Of a stretch of DNA of 64,000 nucleotides, positions 17,387 through 25,627 are shown in pieces; the first letter of the stretch is position 1; each line of letters starts with the position of its first letter. The stretch lies in contig NZ_QDGZ01000006.1 in assembly GCF_003076135.1 (NCBI RefSeq), positions 347,528 to 411,527 of the forward strand, given 5' to 3'. This stretch comes from Nocardioides gansuensis. GTDB lineage: Bacteria; Actinomycetota; Actinomycetes; Propionibacteriales; Nocardioidaceae. Made by a program: the position numbers and the translations under genes. The notes beneath the pieces were generated by a model. The model saw only the letters and a program-made list of their open reading frames with translations, had not been told where the DNA came from and searched no databases.

Positions 17387-18276
17387 CGACCGGGCTTCTG
17401 CTCGGCTGCCTGCTAGGTGGGTCGGCGTGCCTGTTCCTCTTCGCCCTCGTTCCGCCGCGGCCGCGGCTGGCCAGCGCGGTCGCAAAGTGGGAGCAGGGCC
17501 GGGCCCGGCATGCGGGCCTGACGGCTGGGGAGAGCGACGACCCTCGGGAGCGGATGGGTCGGTGGATCCTCGCGCGGCTGGCTCGCCGCGGCGTCACCCT
17601 TGACCAGCTGAGGGCAGACCTCGCACTGACCGGCAACACCCTCGAGGCACACCTGGTCCGCAAGGCAGGGCTGGGATTGTTCGGGTTGCTGCTGCCGGCG
17701 TTCCTAGCAGGCGCGGTGATGATCCTCGGGATGCACCCGCCGATGACGTTGCCCGCGCTGGGCGGCCTGGCGTTGGCGAGCTTGTTCTTCTGGGTGCCTG
17801 ACCTCGAGGTGACCCGGCAGGCCCAGCAGCGCCGCCACGAGCTCCGCCGGGCGCTGTCGTGCTACCTGGACCTGGTCTCGATGAGCCTGGCCGGCGGCCG
17901 CGGCATGCCCGAGGCGCTCCCGACCGCGGCCCGCATCGGCCGCGGCTGGGCCTTCGAGCTGATCCGCGACACCATCGAGCACGCCCGCTACACCGGCATC
18001 ACCCCATGGGCGGCACTGGCGGACCTGGGCGAGCGGACCCGGATGCCCGAGCTGCAGGACCTCGGCGGGTCGCTGCTGCTGGTCGCCGATGACGGCGCCA
18101 AGGTCCGGTCGTCTCTGACCGCCCGGGCGGTCTCCCAGCGCCGCCGGCAGCTCGCCGAGGCCGAGGGCGCCGCGGAGAAGGCGGATCAGACCATCCAGAT
18201 GGCTCAGGTCGTCCTGGCCGTCGGGTTCTTCCTGTTCATCGGCTATCCCGCGTTCATCGCGGTGATGGCCGTCTAG
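17383..18276 (+). CDS. tadC: TadC, type II secretion F-domain membrane protein
   Basis: A 297-residue protein starting at the ATG that overlaps the TadB stop (ATGA); an upstream in-frame extension is a shadow of tadB. The N-terminal span (TGLLLGCLLGGSACLFLFAL) and a pair of spans around residues 100-145 precede the T2SSF loop (CYLDLVSMSLAGGRGMPEAL), and a last span near the C-terminus (VVLAVGFFLFIGYPAFIAV) ends the protein. It should pair with TadB in the pilus platform. Next gene is a small pilin 35 bp downstream. Confidence 0.9.
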   Translation: MTTGLLLGCLLGGSACLFLFALVPPRPRLASAVAKWEQGRARHAGLTAGESDDPRERMGRWILARLARRGVTLDQLRADLALTGNTLEAHLVRKAGLGLFGLLLPAFLAGAVMILGMHPPMTLPALGGLALASLFFWVPDLEVTRQAQQRRHELRRALSCYLDLVSMSLAGGRGMPEALPTAARIGRGWAFELIRDTIEHARYTGITPWAALADLGERTRMPELQDLGGSLLLVADDGAKVRSSLTARAVSQRRRQLAEAEGAAEKADQTIQMAQVVLAVGFFLFIGYPAFIAVMAV

Positions 18277-18311
18277 GACGCATCGCCAGCACTCACGGAG
18301 GAGAACAGCAG

Positions 18312-18509
18312 ATGCAGGAGATCCAGTTCATCCAGGCGTGGGCCACCCTCGCCATCGCTCGGGTCAAGACCAGCCGCGACGAGCGGGGGGCCTCCGAAGT
18401 GGCGGCGGTCGTGATCATCACCGCCATCGTCGCCGCGGCCGCGATCCTGATCGCGGCCGCCATCATGGGCAAGTTCAAGACCAAGGCCGACACCATCCCC
18501 ACCGAGTGA
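18312..18509 (+). CDS. Flp-like small pilin
   Basis: A 65-residue protein with a strong site GGAGGAG before the ATG. A basic N-terminal leader (residues 1-26, ending RDERGASE) is followed by a single hydrophobic helix VAAVVIITAIVAAAAILIAAAIMG and a short polar tail. That is the type IVb/Flp pilin plan, with Glu at the fifth position after the Gly, the site used by prepilin peptidase (G-ASEV). This would be the major pilus subunit. No prepilin peptidase gene (tadV) is visible in the window, so it may be elsewhere. Confidence 0.82.
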   Translation: MQEIQFIQAWATLAIARVKTSRDERGASEVAAVVIITAIVAAAAILIAAAIMGKFKTKADTIPTE

Positions 18510-18526
18510 CTCGGACGGGCAGAGCC

Positions 18527-18952
18527 ATGGCCAGCGCGCGGGACCAGCAAGGTGCGACCAGCGTCATCCAGCTGGTCCTGGTCGCCCCCGCGCTGCTCGC
18601 GATGATCATGGCGATCGTTCAGTTCGGGCTGGTCGCGCACGCCCGCAACGTCGCCGAGCAGGCCGCCCAGGAGGGCGCCGCCACGGCGCGCAGGTTCGAC
18701 GGCACCACGGCCGCAGCCGAGGCCGACGCGTTGAAGTACCTCACCCTGCTCGGCTCCCACACCCTGAAGAACCGCACCGCGGTCGCACACCGGGGCCCTG
18801 AGAGCGCCTCGGTCACCGTGACCGGGGACGTGCTCAGCTTGCTCCCCGGGATCAAGCTCCACGTCGAGGAAGCTGCCGCCGGGCCGGTGGAGCGCTACGT
18901 CGCCCCATCCGGCGAGTCCGCGAATTCTGAAGGGGCTGGCGGTGGGAACTAA
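18527..18952 (+). CDS. TadE-like pilus protein
   Basis: A 141-residue protein; ATG 18527 lies 18 bp after the pilin stop. The N-terminal motif DQQGATSVIQLVLVAPALLAMIMAIVQFG is a TadE-like pseudopilin helix, with the conserved Glu of TadE replaced by Gln (VIQLVL), here quoted in part. After the helix is the usual HARNVAEQAAQEGAATAR amphipathic segment. The C-terminal half is strand-rich. It should be a minor pilin. A 1.1-kb leftward insertion follows its stop and separates it from the second TadE-like gene. Confidence 0.83.
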   Translation: MASARDQQGATSVIQLVLVAPALLAMIMAIVQFGLVAHARNVAEQAAQEGAATARRFDGTTAAAEADALKYLTLLGSHTLKNRTAVAHRGPESASVTVTGDVLSLLPGIKLHVEEAAAGPVERYVAPSGESANSEGAGGGN

Positions 18953-19040
18953 CGCGCCTAGCCTCTCGGGGAGCGCCGTTGTGGGCGTGGGTCCGCGCAC
19001 CCAGGCCTGCGGTCGGGCTTGTGAAGGTGGAGGACTGCGC

Positions 19041-19733
19041 TCAGGGGATCCAGACCGCGGCGTCGTGAGCGAAGACGACTTGCTTGGGATCGAACTCAAG
19101 CAGGCGGGCCATCCAGGAGCTGGCGCGTGGCAGGGGTTGTTCGTGCCCAAGATCGAGCGCTCGCGCGGCAAGCGCGTCGGCGGACCACTGGGAGGCGGTG
19201 TCGTGCGCCTGGCCCGCGAGGACGATCGAGCCGTCATCGCACTCGAGGACGACAGATTGATGCCCATCAACGTGTCCGGGCGTAGGAATGATGTGGACGC
19301 CGGGCGCGATCTGGGTCTCGCCGTCGATCAGCTCATAGCTTGCTCCGGCGAAGTCGACGAGTTCTGGGACCGTGTAGTCCGTTGTTTGGGCGGTGTGCAG
19401 TTCGACCCGCTGGCAAAAGATCGGTCGGTCGCTGAAGGACGGGTTGCCACCGATGTGGTCGAAGTGCAGGTGGCAGTTCACGACGATATCGATGTCCTCG
19501 GTCGTGAGGCTCAGCGCTCTGAGGGCGTCCTCGATCCTGACGCGCTGGGGCCGGTACCAAGCCTCGGTCTCAGCGTCGGCGTCGCCGAGGCCGGTATCGA
19601 GAAGGAGCAGGCCGGCGGGGGTACGTGCGAGGTAGCCGAGCACGGTCTCGACGCGAGGGCTTCCGGTGTCCGTCTCCTCGGCAGGGCGAACGAATGTCCC
19701 CAGTTCGAGCCGTGTCACGTCCTGGATCCGCAT
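19041..19733 (-). CDS. Metallo-beta-lactamase-fold hydrolase (lactonase-like)
   Basis: A 230-residue MBL-fold enzyme on the strand opposite to the Tad operon. The metal motif HLHFDHIGG gives H88, H90, D92 and H93; PTPGHVDGHQSVVLE has a further His and AGQAHDTA the bridging Asp/His. The order and size fit N-acyl homoserine lactonase-like hydrolases (AiiA group), which open lactone rings, but the substrate cannot be told from sequence. It starts 9 bp from the stop of an integrase-like remnant and lies inside an otherwise continuous tad cluster, so it looks like a passenger of an insertion. It is cytosolic, without signal peptide. Confidence 0.85.
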   Translation of the reverse strand: MRIQDVTRLELGTFVRPAEETDTGSPRVETVLGYLARTPAGLLLLDTGLGDADAETEAWYRPQRVRIEDALRALSLTTEDIDIVVNCHLHFDHIGGNPSFSDRPIFCQRVELHTAQTTDYTVPELVDFAGASYELIDGETQIAPGVHIIPTPGHVDGHQSVVLECDDGSIVLAGQAHDTASQWSADALAARALDLGHEQPLPRASSWMARLLEFDPKQVVFAHDAAVWIP

Positions 19734-19742
19734 TGCTCCACA

Positions 19743-20060
19743 TTAGGAGTCGGGGTCGAGCGAGAGCAGGGACTCGTGGATCTGGCCGGCGTGCGCGGGC
19801 AGAGGGTCGCGGCGTTCGTGGCTGCCGGCGCGGATGCGGGCGATCGGGTTCACGAAAGGAACCTCGCGGGCCTTGACGAGCGTGAGGATCGAGCAGAGCA
19901 CGGCGCCCATGGCGGAGCGGGGATACCCGGCATCGGGAAGCACTGTGCGGACGTCGGCGGGAGTGATGTCGCGCAGCGAGGAATGTCCTTGCTCGGCCCA
20001 GACGGAGAGGGCGGGCATGGCCCAGCGCAGGTGGAGCCGGACGGAATCCACGGCATGGGG
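19743..20060 (-). pseudogene. Tyrosine-recombinase-like remnant
   Basis: A leftward open stretch of about 105 codons without a start, upstream-truncated at the second TadE-like gene. It contains HLRWAMPALSVWAEQGHSSL, then ITPADVRTVLPDAGY and VKAREVPFVNPIARIRAG. From memory this resembles the N-terminal core-binding half of an actinobacterial site-specific integrase. The catalytic R-H-R-Y half is missing. It and the MBL gene probably arrived together; the remnant marks an insertion or recombination scar. Confidence 0.5.
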
Positions 20061-20078
20061 GATACCGGTGGTGCAGCC

Positions 20079-20495
20079 ATGACCAGCTGGCAGCGCGGCG
20101 AGCGGGGCACCGCGTCGGTCGAGCTGGTGCTGATCGCCCCCGTGCTGATCGTGGTGATGCTGTTCGTGGTCGGGCTGGGGCGGATGGCCCATGCCCGGCA
20201 GCAGATCGACGCGGTGGCGGCAGATTCTGCCCGCGCCGCCTCCCTGGAGCGGAACACTGCGAAGTCGGCCGAGGCAGCGAGGACCGCCGCGGCAGCATCC
20301 CTGGGCGAGGCGGGAGTGAGCTGCACACGGCTGGACGTGCACGTCAACCTCGACAGGTACCAGCCCGGTGGCCTGGTACGGGTGACCGTGTCATGTGTCG
20401 CGGAACTCGGCGACGTCGCCCTGGCCGGGTTTCCCGGTACCAGGAGGTTCACCTCCGACGCCGTGGTGCCGATCGAGAGCCACCGGGCCAGCTGA
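20079..20495 (+). CDS. TadE-like pilus protein
   Basis: A 138-residue protein (146 if ATG 20055 is used). The N-terminal TadE motif RGTASVELVLIAPVLIVVML retains the family glutamate, followed by the amphipathic HARQQIDAVAADSARAASL segment and a strand-rich C-terminus with two cysteines. It is a minor pilin of the Flp/Tad pilus. It overlaps the next gene by 1 bp (TGATG). Upstream is a 1.1-kb antisense insertion, so its promoter context has been disrupted unless transcription reads through. Confidence 0.84.
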   Translation: MTSWQRGERGTASVELVLIAPVLIVVMLFVVGLGRMAHARQQIDAVAADSARAASLERNTAKSAEAARTAAAASLGEAGVSCTRLDVHVNLDRYQPGGLVRVTVSCVAELGDVALAGFPGTRRFTSDAVVPIESHRAS

Positions 20496-20917
20496 TGACG
20501 ACAAGGACAGCGACGGTGCAGGACGAGGAGCGGGGCGCTGCTTCCCTGATCCTGGTGCTATTCACCATCGCCCTCCTGACCGTGGCCGGCGTGGTGATCG
20601 ACACCGGGTATGCGATGGCCGCGAAGCGGCAGGCGATCCACCACGCCGAGCAGGCCGCGCGGATGGGCGCCGACGCGCTCAACCGGGGCGCGCTGCGCGA
20701 CGGCGTCACCCAGGTCGACCCCACCCGGGCGAAGAACAAGGCCGAGGCCTACCTGAGCCTCGTAGGGGCCACCGGCACCGTGGCGGTCAACGGCGGCGAG
20801 GTCACCGTGACCGTGACCGGGAAGCAGAACACCAAGATCCTGTCGGCCGTCGGGATCGGAGCGATCCCCTTCGCGGCGACCGCGACAGGGCTCTCGATCA
20901 ACCAGGACGCGAACTAG
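20495..20917 (+). CDS. TadG-like pilus assembly protein
   Basis: A 140-residue protein. ATG 20495 shares its first A with the preceding TGA. The N-terminal motif EERGAASLILVLFTIALLTVAG is the Tad/TadG-like helix; after it lies GYAMAAKRQAIHHAEQAARMGADALN, typical of the putative Flp pilus-assembly group, quoted here only in part. The rest is small and strand-rich with TVAVNGGEVTVTVTG. It lacks the von Willebrand domain of long TadG. It ends the pilin set; an 8-bp hairpin follows. Confidence 0.82.
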   Translation: MTTRTATVQDEERGAASLILVLFTIALLTVAGVVIDTGYAMAAKRQAIHHAEQAARMGADALNRGALRDGVTQVDPTRAKNKAEAYLSLVGATGTVAVNGGEVTVTVTGKQNTKILSAVGIGAIPFAATATGLSINQDAN

Positions 20918-20925
20918 CCCGCCCC

Positions 20926-20950
20926 GCCGGGGTGCGGCACAGACCCCGGC
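20926..20950 (+). terminator. 8-bp perfect hairpin after the pilin genes
   Basis: GCCGGGGT (20926-20933) and ACCCCGGC (20943-20950) pair perfectly around a 9-nt loop, in the 48-bp gap before the LysM-BTAD gene. It may attenuate transcription or stabilise the upstream pilin mRNA, since no U tract follows. Confidence 0.5.
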
Positions 20951-20965
20951 AGCACAGAGGAGAAG

Positions 20966-23900
20966 ATGAGGATGCGACTGCTCAAGGCCGCGGCTGCGGC
21001 GATCATCCTGGTGGGGTTGGTCGTGGTGCCCCCGTGGGCGCTGATGCGGTTCATCGGGAACCCGTGGCCGGCCGAAGGCCTGTCGTGGTCGGCACCCCTG
21101 ACTGACGGGGCCATCATCGGGCTGCTCGCGGTCGTGGTTTGGGTGCTGTGGGCCCAGCTGATGGTGTGCGTCCTGGTCGAGGCGACCGCCGTGGTGACCG
21201 CCGATCGGGTTCAGCTGCCAGCCCCCTTCACACTCGGGGTGCAGCAGCAGCTCGCACGGCGCTTGCTGACGGCGATCGTGGTCGCCACCGTCTCGACGCC
21301 GGTGGCCCTGGTCGCAGCGGACGTCGCCGCACACGGTGACACCGGGCCCGACGAGCCAGCCCGGAGAGCCACTGGAGCCGCGTCCACCGACGCGCGCAGC
21401 AACCCTTGGGCTGCCGCCGGCACGCACACCTCGGCAGGGAGTCAGACCGCCCGTGCGGAGCGGCTCGGCGGCGACCGGCGGCCTGACGCGCCGGCAGGCC
21501 GGGTGACAGTGATGCGACTGGACTCGTTGTGGTCCATCGCCGAGCGAGTCCTGGGGGAGGGCGACCGATGGCCGGAGATCGCAGACTTGAACGAGGGCCG
21601 CGTCATGAACGACGGGACGCGATTCGCGGCCGCTGACCACATCAGGCCCGGCTGGGAGCTGCTCGTCCCCGGTGCGCCAGCCGGCCGGGCGGCCGCCGAG
21701 GTGCTGCCCGAGGTTGTGGTGGAGAAGGGCGACACCCTCTCGCAGATCGCGCTCGAGGAGCTCGGAGACGCCAACGCCTACCCGCGCCTGGTGGAGTCCA
21801 CCGCCGACGTCGTGCAGCCGGGCGGCGCACGGCTGACCGACCCGGACCTGATCCTTCCCGGCTGGACCATTCCCATCCCCGGGCAAAGGCCCGCCGTCGA
21901 TGACCACGAGCGTGCCCCCGAAACCCAACAAAGGAGCCGCGCGCGACGCGAGCCGGCGCATGGCACGACGGAGCCCACACCGTTCTCGCCGGCGGAGAGC
22001 CTGCCGGATCCACGTACGGTCGACGAACCGCCCAGCACGGGCACGACCGCAGCCCAGGCCGCGGGGGAGGAGCAGGACGACGACGGGTTCTCGCTGTTGC
22101 GTGCCCTGCTCGCCAGTGGGCTGTGCCTCTCGGCAGGGGCGCTGGCCCTGGTGGCGGGCAACCGGCGGCGGCAGTTCCGGCAGCGACGACCTGGGTGCAC
22201 CATCGCGTCCACCCCAGCAGAGCTCGTCGGCGTCGAGCAGGCGGTCGTGGAACACGGGCGGCAGGCGCAAGACGATGTCGAGTTCCTGGACCGGGCGCTT
22301 CGGCATGCCGCCGCCTGGTGTCGGGCCAACCGCGCAGCCTTGCCACAGTTGGGCGCCGCCGTGCTCGGGCAGCAGGAGTTGACGCTGCTGTTCGCCGAGC
22401 CCGCCGCCGGAGTGCCGGTGGGGTGGAACGCGACCGAGGATGCCCGGGCCTGGACGCTGTCTCGGTTGACGTTCCTCGAGGACGAGCTGCTGACCCAGCC
22501 CGCGCCCTACCCGGCGCTGGTGACGATTGGCCAGGACGAGGGCGACCGCACGTGGCTGCTCGACCTGGAACTTCTGGGCGTCGTTGGGATGGCCGGACCT
22601 GCCGAGCAGGTGGCGGACCTGACCAGGTTCCTGGTGGCGGAGCTGGCCGTGAACGGCTGGGCGGAGGGGACCGAGGTCCTGTTGGCCGGCGGGTTTGGTG
22701 CCGAGCTGGTGCCCCTGAACCCAGCCCGCCTGCGGCAGGTCGACCGGGAGACGGCCATGACCCGCGCCGCGGCGCTGACCAGCGACGCGACTGCCAGCGA
22801 ACACAACCTGGGCGCCGACCTGCTCACCCGGCGCAGGAACGACCACCTGCTCGACAGCACCGGACCGGTGGTGGTCGTGGTGCCCGGCCGAGCCGACGCC
22901 GACCTCGTGGAGGTGCTCCAGCGGCGCGACCGGTCCCGCGTCGTCGTCATCCACGGCGATGACTCCTCACCGGCGCTCGAGCTGAGGGACGACGGGAGGG
23001 CGTTCCTGCCGCGCTGGGGGATCAGCGTCCAGGCGCTTACGCTGCCCCAGGCCGAAGCAGACGCGATGGCCGCCCTGGTCGCCTCGACCCGCAACACGGC
23101 CGACGAGCCGATGCCGGTCACCGCCGAGGAGACCGGACCGCTGGGCGGGTACGCCAAGGCGGACGGGTCGCTCCGCGACGAGCTCACCGAGCCTCGCCGT
23201 ACCGACGAGCACGACGCGTCCTCGGTTCTCCCCGCACCGGACGTGGTGTATCTGGCCACGGCCGCGACGACGCCTGAGAACCTGGCGGCTCTTGGGCCCA
23301 GTGTTCCCGAGTCGACCCGGGCCGAGCTGGCGGCGATCGACCCCACGCTCGACCAGGACCTAGCCGACTGGTTCGACTCGACGTCCATCCGACCCAAGGT
23401 GCACCTGCTGGGGCCGGTCGACGTGACGGCCGTCGCCGGGACCCGGGAGGGCATCTCGAACCTGGCCGGCACGATCGAGCTCATCGTCTACCTGGCCTGC
23501 TGTGAGCGCGGCGTGACCGGCGAGCGGGCCGCCGAGGCGTGCGGCTGGAAGACGGTCAAGACCGTGCAGAACCGGGCGATCGATGCCCGCAGGCTGCTGG
23601 GAACCCGGCCCGACGGCAGCGACTGGTTGCCGGACGCGGGCAAGACCGAGAGCGCCCGGCGAGGTGTACCGACTTATGAGCTCGACAAGGGCCCGGGCGG
23701 CGTACTCGTCGACGCGGACCTGCTGGTGCGGTTGAAGTTCCGCGCCCACAAGCGCGGTGACGACAGCCTCGAGGACCTGGTGACCGCACTCTCGCTGGTC
23801 CAGGGCGAACCGTTCGACGACCTTCGCCGAGGCGGCTATGGCTGGCTGTTCGAGGGCCAGCGGCACGACCAGATCCTGGTCGCCGCGATCCACGACACCG

Positions 23901-24151
23901 CGCACGTGCTCGCCACCCGGGCCGTGGCAGAGGGCCGGACCGACCTCGTCCGGCAGGCTTGCGAGGCCGCGCGCCGGGCCAACCCGCACAGCGACGTGGC
24001 CTGGCTCGATCTGGCGGCCGCCGCCGAGGCCGACAGCGGCCGCGCGGCAGCCGACGAACTGGTCCGTTCCCGGATCCTCGACCGGGTCGACGAGGACCTG
24101 CCCCCGCGCACCGAGGCGGTCATCGACCGTCGCGGATGGCTGACCGGCTGA
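20966..24151 (+). CDS. LysM and BTAD-domain membrane protein
   Basis: A 1061-residue multidomain protein; GAGGAGAAG precedes the ATG. Two membrane spans near residues 8-28 and 50-75 and another near 100-120 are followed by two LysM-like repeats (SLWSIAERVLGEGDRWPEIADLN near 190; KGDTLSQIALEELGDANAYP near 255, quoted partly). A further span lies at about residues 375-392 (LLRALLASGLCLSAGALALV). The long C-terminal part ends in an SARP-like region with helix-turn-helix (AACGWKTVKTVQNRAIDARR) and a BTAD-like helical bundle. Such LysM-BTAD proteins accompany tad/conjugation loci in actinobacteria. It may link the wall to a cytosolic regulatory domain. Domain calls fairly sure, role unknown. Confidence 0.86.
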   Translation: MRMRLLKAAAAAIILVGLVVVPPWALMRFIGNPWPAEGLSWSAPLTDGAIIGLLAVVVWVLWAQLMVCVLVEATAVVTADRVQLPAPFTLGVQQQLARRLLTAIVVATVSTPVALVAADVAAHGDTGPDEPARRATGAASTDARSNPWAAAGTHTSAGSQTARAERLGGDRRPDAPAGRVTVMRLDSLWSIAERVLGEGDRWPEIADLNEGRVMNDGTRFAAADHIRPGWELLVPGAPAGRAAAEVLPEVVVEKGDTLSQIALEELGDANAYPRLVESTADVVQPGGARLTDPDLILPGWTIPIPGQRPAVDDHERAPETQQRSRARREPAHGTTEPTPFSPAESLPDPRTVDEPPSTGTTAAQAAGEEQDDDGFSLLRALLASGLCLSAGALALVAGNRRRQFRQRRPGCTIASTPAELVGVEQAVVEHGRQAQDDVEFLDRALRHAAAWCRANRAALPQLGAAVLGQQELTLLFAEPAAGVPVGWNATEDARAWTLSRLTFLEDELLTQPAPYPALVTIGQDEGDRTWLLDLELLGVVGMAGPAEQVADLTRFLVAELAVNGWAEGTEVLLAGGFGAELVPLNPARLRQVDRETAMTRAAALTSDATASEHNLGADLLTRRRNDHLLDSTGPVVVVVPGRADADLVEVLQRRDRSRVVVIHGDDSSPALELRDDGRAFLPRWGISVQALTLPQAEADAMAALVASTRNTADEPMPVTAEETGPLGGYAKADGSLRDELTEPRRTDEHDASSVLPAPDVVYLATAATTPENLAALGPSVPESTRAELAAIDPTLDQDLADWFDSTSIRPKVHLLGPVDVTAVAGTREGISNLAGTIELIVYLACCERGVTGERAAEACGWKTVKTVQNRAIDARRLLGTRPDGSDWLPDAGKTESARRGVPTYELDKGPGGVLVDADLLVRLKFRAHKRGDDSLEDLVTALSLVQGEPFDDLRRGGYGWLFEGQRHDQILVAAIHDTAHVLATRAVAEGRTDLVRQACEAARRANPHSDVAWLDLAAAAEADSGRAAADELVRSRILDRVDEDLPPRTEAVIDRRGWLTG

Positions 24152-24182
24152 GCCCGCCGCCGAACCCTGCACGGCCCCCACC

Positions 24183-24220
24183 GTTCGGCCCCGTCTCACC
24201 CGTGTGAGACGGGGCCGAAC
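24183..24220 (+). terminator. 17-bp perfect hairpin
   Basis: Arms 24183-24199 and 24204-24220 are perfect reverse complements of 17 nt (starting GTTCGGCCCCG) around the loop CCGT. It begins 32 nt after the LysM-BTAD stop. It is the strongest stem in the window and a likely terminator of the Tad operon. There is no U tract. Confidence 0.65.
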
Positions 24221-24301
24221 CGTGTCCCGGGAACGGGCGCTAGGAACTTCTTGAACTGACCTGGCCCTCGCGGGAGCCCGGAAAAACGGCTTTGACCTGC
24301 G

Positions 24302-24395
24302 GGTTTTGCGGTGGTGGGCCGGCTGGTGGGCGCCCTGGTTCCCCCGACGGCGACGTGGTGGGCGTCGTGGTGGGCGCCGTGGTGGGGGACAGGTC
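24302..24395 (+). repeat. GGTGGGC repeat leader
   Basis: The 90 bp before the 24440 gene repeat GGTGGGC or GGTGGGG about six times. Read in the frame of the downstream gene they would code three Trp-Trp pairs (WWASWWAPWW) in a leader that starts at GTG 24311 and runs into the downstream ORF without a stop. The segment may be a structured or G-quadruplex-forming 5' UTR. Confidence 0.4.
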
Positions 24396-24439
24396 CTGCA
24401 GTTGGCGCGTCCTGCTCGCCTCTCCACCGGAGGACCGCC

Positions 24440-25300
24440 ATGTCCACCATCAACGCCGCCAGCGCTCCCGCCACCTATCCGCCCCTCCCGGGCTCACGGG
24501 CTCCTGCCCCGGTGAGCACGTCCGGCCAGAGCCAGCTGGCCGAGGTGCTGTTCAGCGACCTGGCCCGGACCGGCAAGTGGTCGAGCTGGTGTGAGGCCGA
24601 TCCCCGGCTCGAGGGGATGGTCAGCCTCGAGGACGCCGTCGACGCCTGGCAGCGTCGGCGTGATCCCCGCACCTACGCGGTGGTGGCCGCCTTGACCTCG
24701 ATCGGGTCCCGACGCGGCGGCGACGACGACGACGCGGCGCTGGCGGTGGTGCTCCTGCTCGGGCCGGGGATCGTCCGACTTGGCGTCACCCTGCGCGACG
24801 TCTGCGAAGTCGACGACGTGCGCACGGCGGTCTGGGAGGAGGTCAAGCTGGCAGAGCCACAGATGGGCAACCTCGCCGCCCGCTACCTGTTGCAGCGTGC
24901 CCGCCAGAGGCTGACCCGGCCCACGGTCGCGGCGCGACGCTCGGAAGTCTCCCTTGATCAGCAGCTCGGTTGGGGCGGACCGCTGCCGTCCTCGCGGTTC
25001 GGCGCCGGCCACGTTCATGACCACGGCCGGGCCGTCGCCGCGTCGGCCGCAGACGACCCCGTGCGCGACCTGGTGGACGTGCTGACCTGGGCGCGGGAGG
25101 GCGGCGTCATCGAAGCCGACGAGGTCGAGCTGCTGGTGGAGCTGATCGCGGCGGCCAACCACGGAGTCGCCACCGAGGACGCACAGCGACTCCTCGGCGA
25201 GCGGCGCGGGGTGGGGCTGCGGACGATCCGCCGCCGCCGCGACGCCGCCGTGGCGCGACTACGCGCCGCCGCCCCGGCCTACCTGGCCGCGACCGCCTGA
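24440..25300 (+). CDS. Sigma-factor-like or HTH regulatory protein
   Basis: A 286-residue protein; the ATG at 24440 has GGAGG 7 nt upstream, so I prefer it to the longer Trp-rich extension. Residues 65-180 are helical. The C-terminal 60 residues (ATEDAQRLLGERRGVGLRTI, then RRRDAAVARLRAA) resemble a sigma-70 region 4 type helix-turn-helix. There is no clear region 2, so it may be a sigma-like regulator rather than a full sigma factor. It heads the T4SS part of the operon after a strong hairpin and could control it. Unrecognised family; the HTH call is moderate. Confidence 0.75.
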   Translation: MSTINAASAPATYPPLPGSRAPAPVSTSGQSQLAEVLFSDLARTGKWSSWCEADPRLEGMVSLEDAVDAWQRRRDPRTYAVVAALTSIGSRRGGDDDDAALAVVLLLGPGIVRLGVTLRDVCEVDDVRTAVWEEVKLAEPQMGNLAARYLLQRARQRLTRPTVAARRSEVSLDQQLGWGGPLPSSRFGAGHVHDHGRAVAASAADDPVRDLVDVLTWAREGGVIEADEVELLVELIAAANHGVATEDAQRLLGERRGVGLRTIRRRRDAAVARLRAAAPAYLAATA

Positions 25301-25378
25301 GCAGGCGTAGTGGCACGCTCCTGCAGCACACCTGCGCCCCCTGTCCGATCCGGACACAGGAGCGTTGCTGTCCTAGGC

Positions 25379-25627
25379 ATGAGCCAGCCAGCCCCCAGCG
25401 CGCCCCCCGACCCTAGGCCCACCCCCGAGGTCGTGGCCGACCTACTTGGGGTGGTCGCCGCGCACGACCTCCACCATGCCCTCAGCGACCTCGAGTGCCT
25501 GCTGGCGCAGCTGCGCGCCGGCGCCAAGGAGGCGCAAGTCGCGCGCGGCGTGCTCCGCAACACCCCGGCCGAGGTCCTGCGTCAAGGTGTCCGGCTCAGG
25601 GCAACACGAAGCGAGCCGACCCGATGA
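25379..25627 (+). CDS. Small hypothetical protein
   Basis: An 82-residue protein from ATG 25379; the upstream extension is not protein-like. Pro-rich N-terminus followed by two helices (PEVVADLLGVVAAHDLHHAL; ECLLAQLRAGAKEAQVARGV). It overlaps the next gene by 4 bp (ATGA). No signal or membrane segment. Function unknown; co-translated with a MinD-like ATPase. Confidence 0.65.
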   Translation: MSQPAPSAPPDPRPTPEVVADLLGVVAAHDLHHALSDLECLLAQLRAGAKEAQVARGVLRNTPAEVLRQGVRLRATRSEPTR

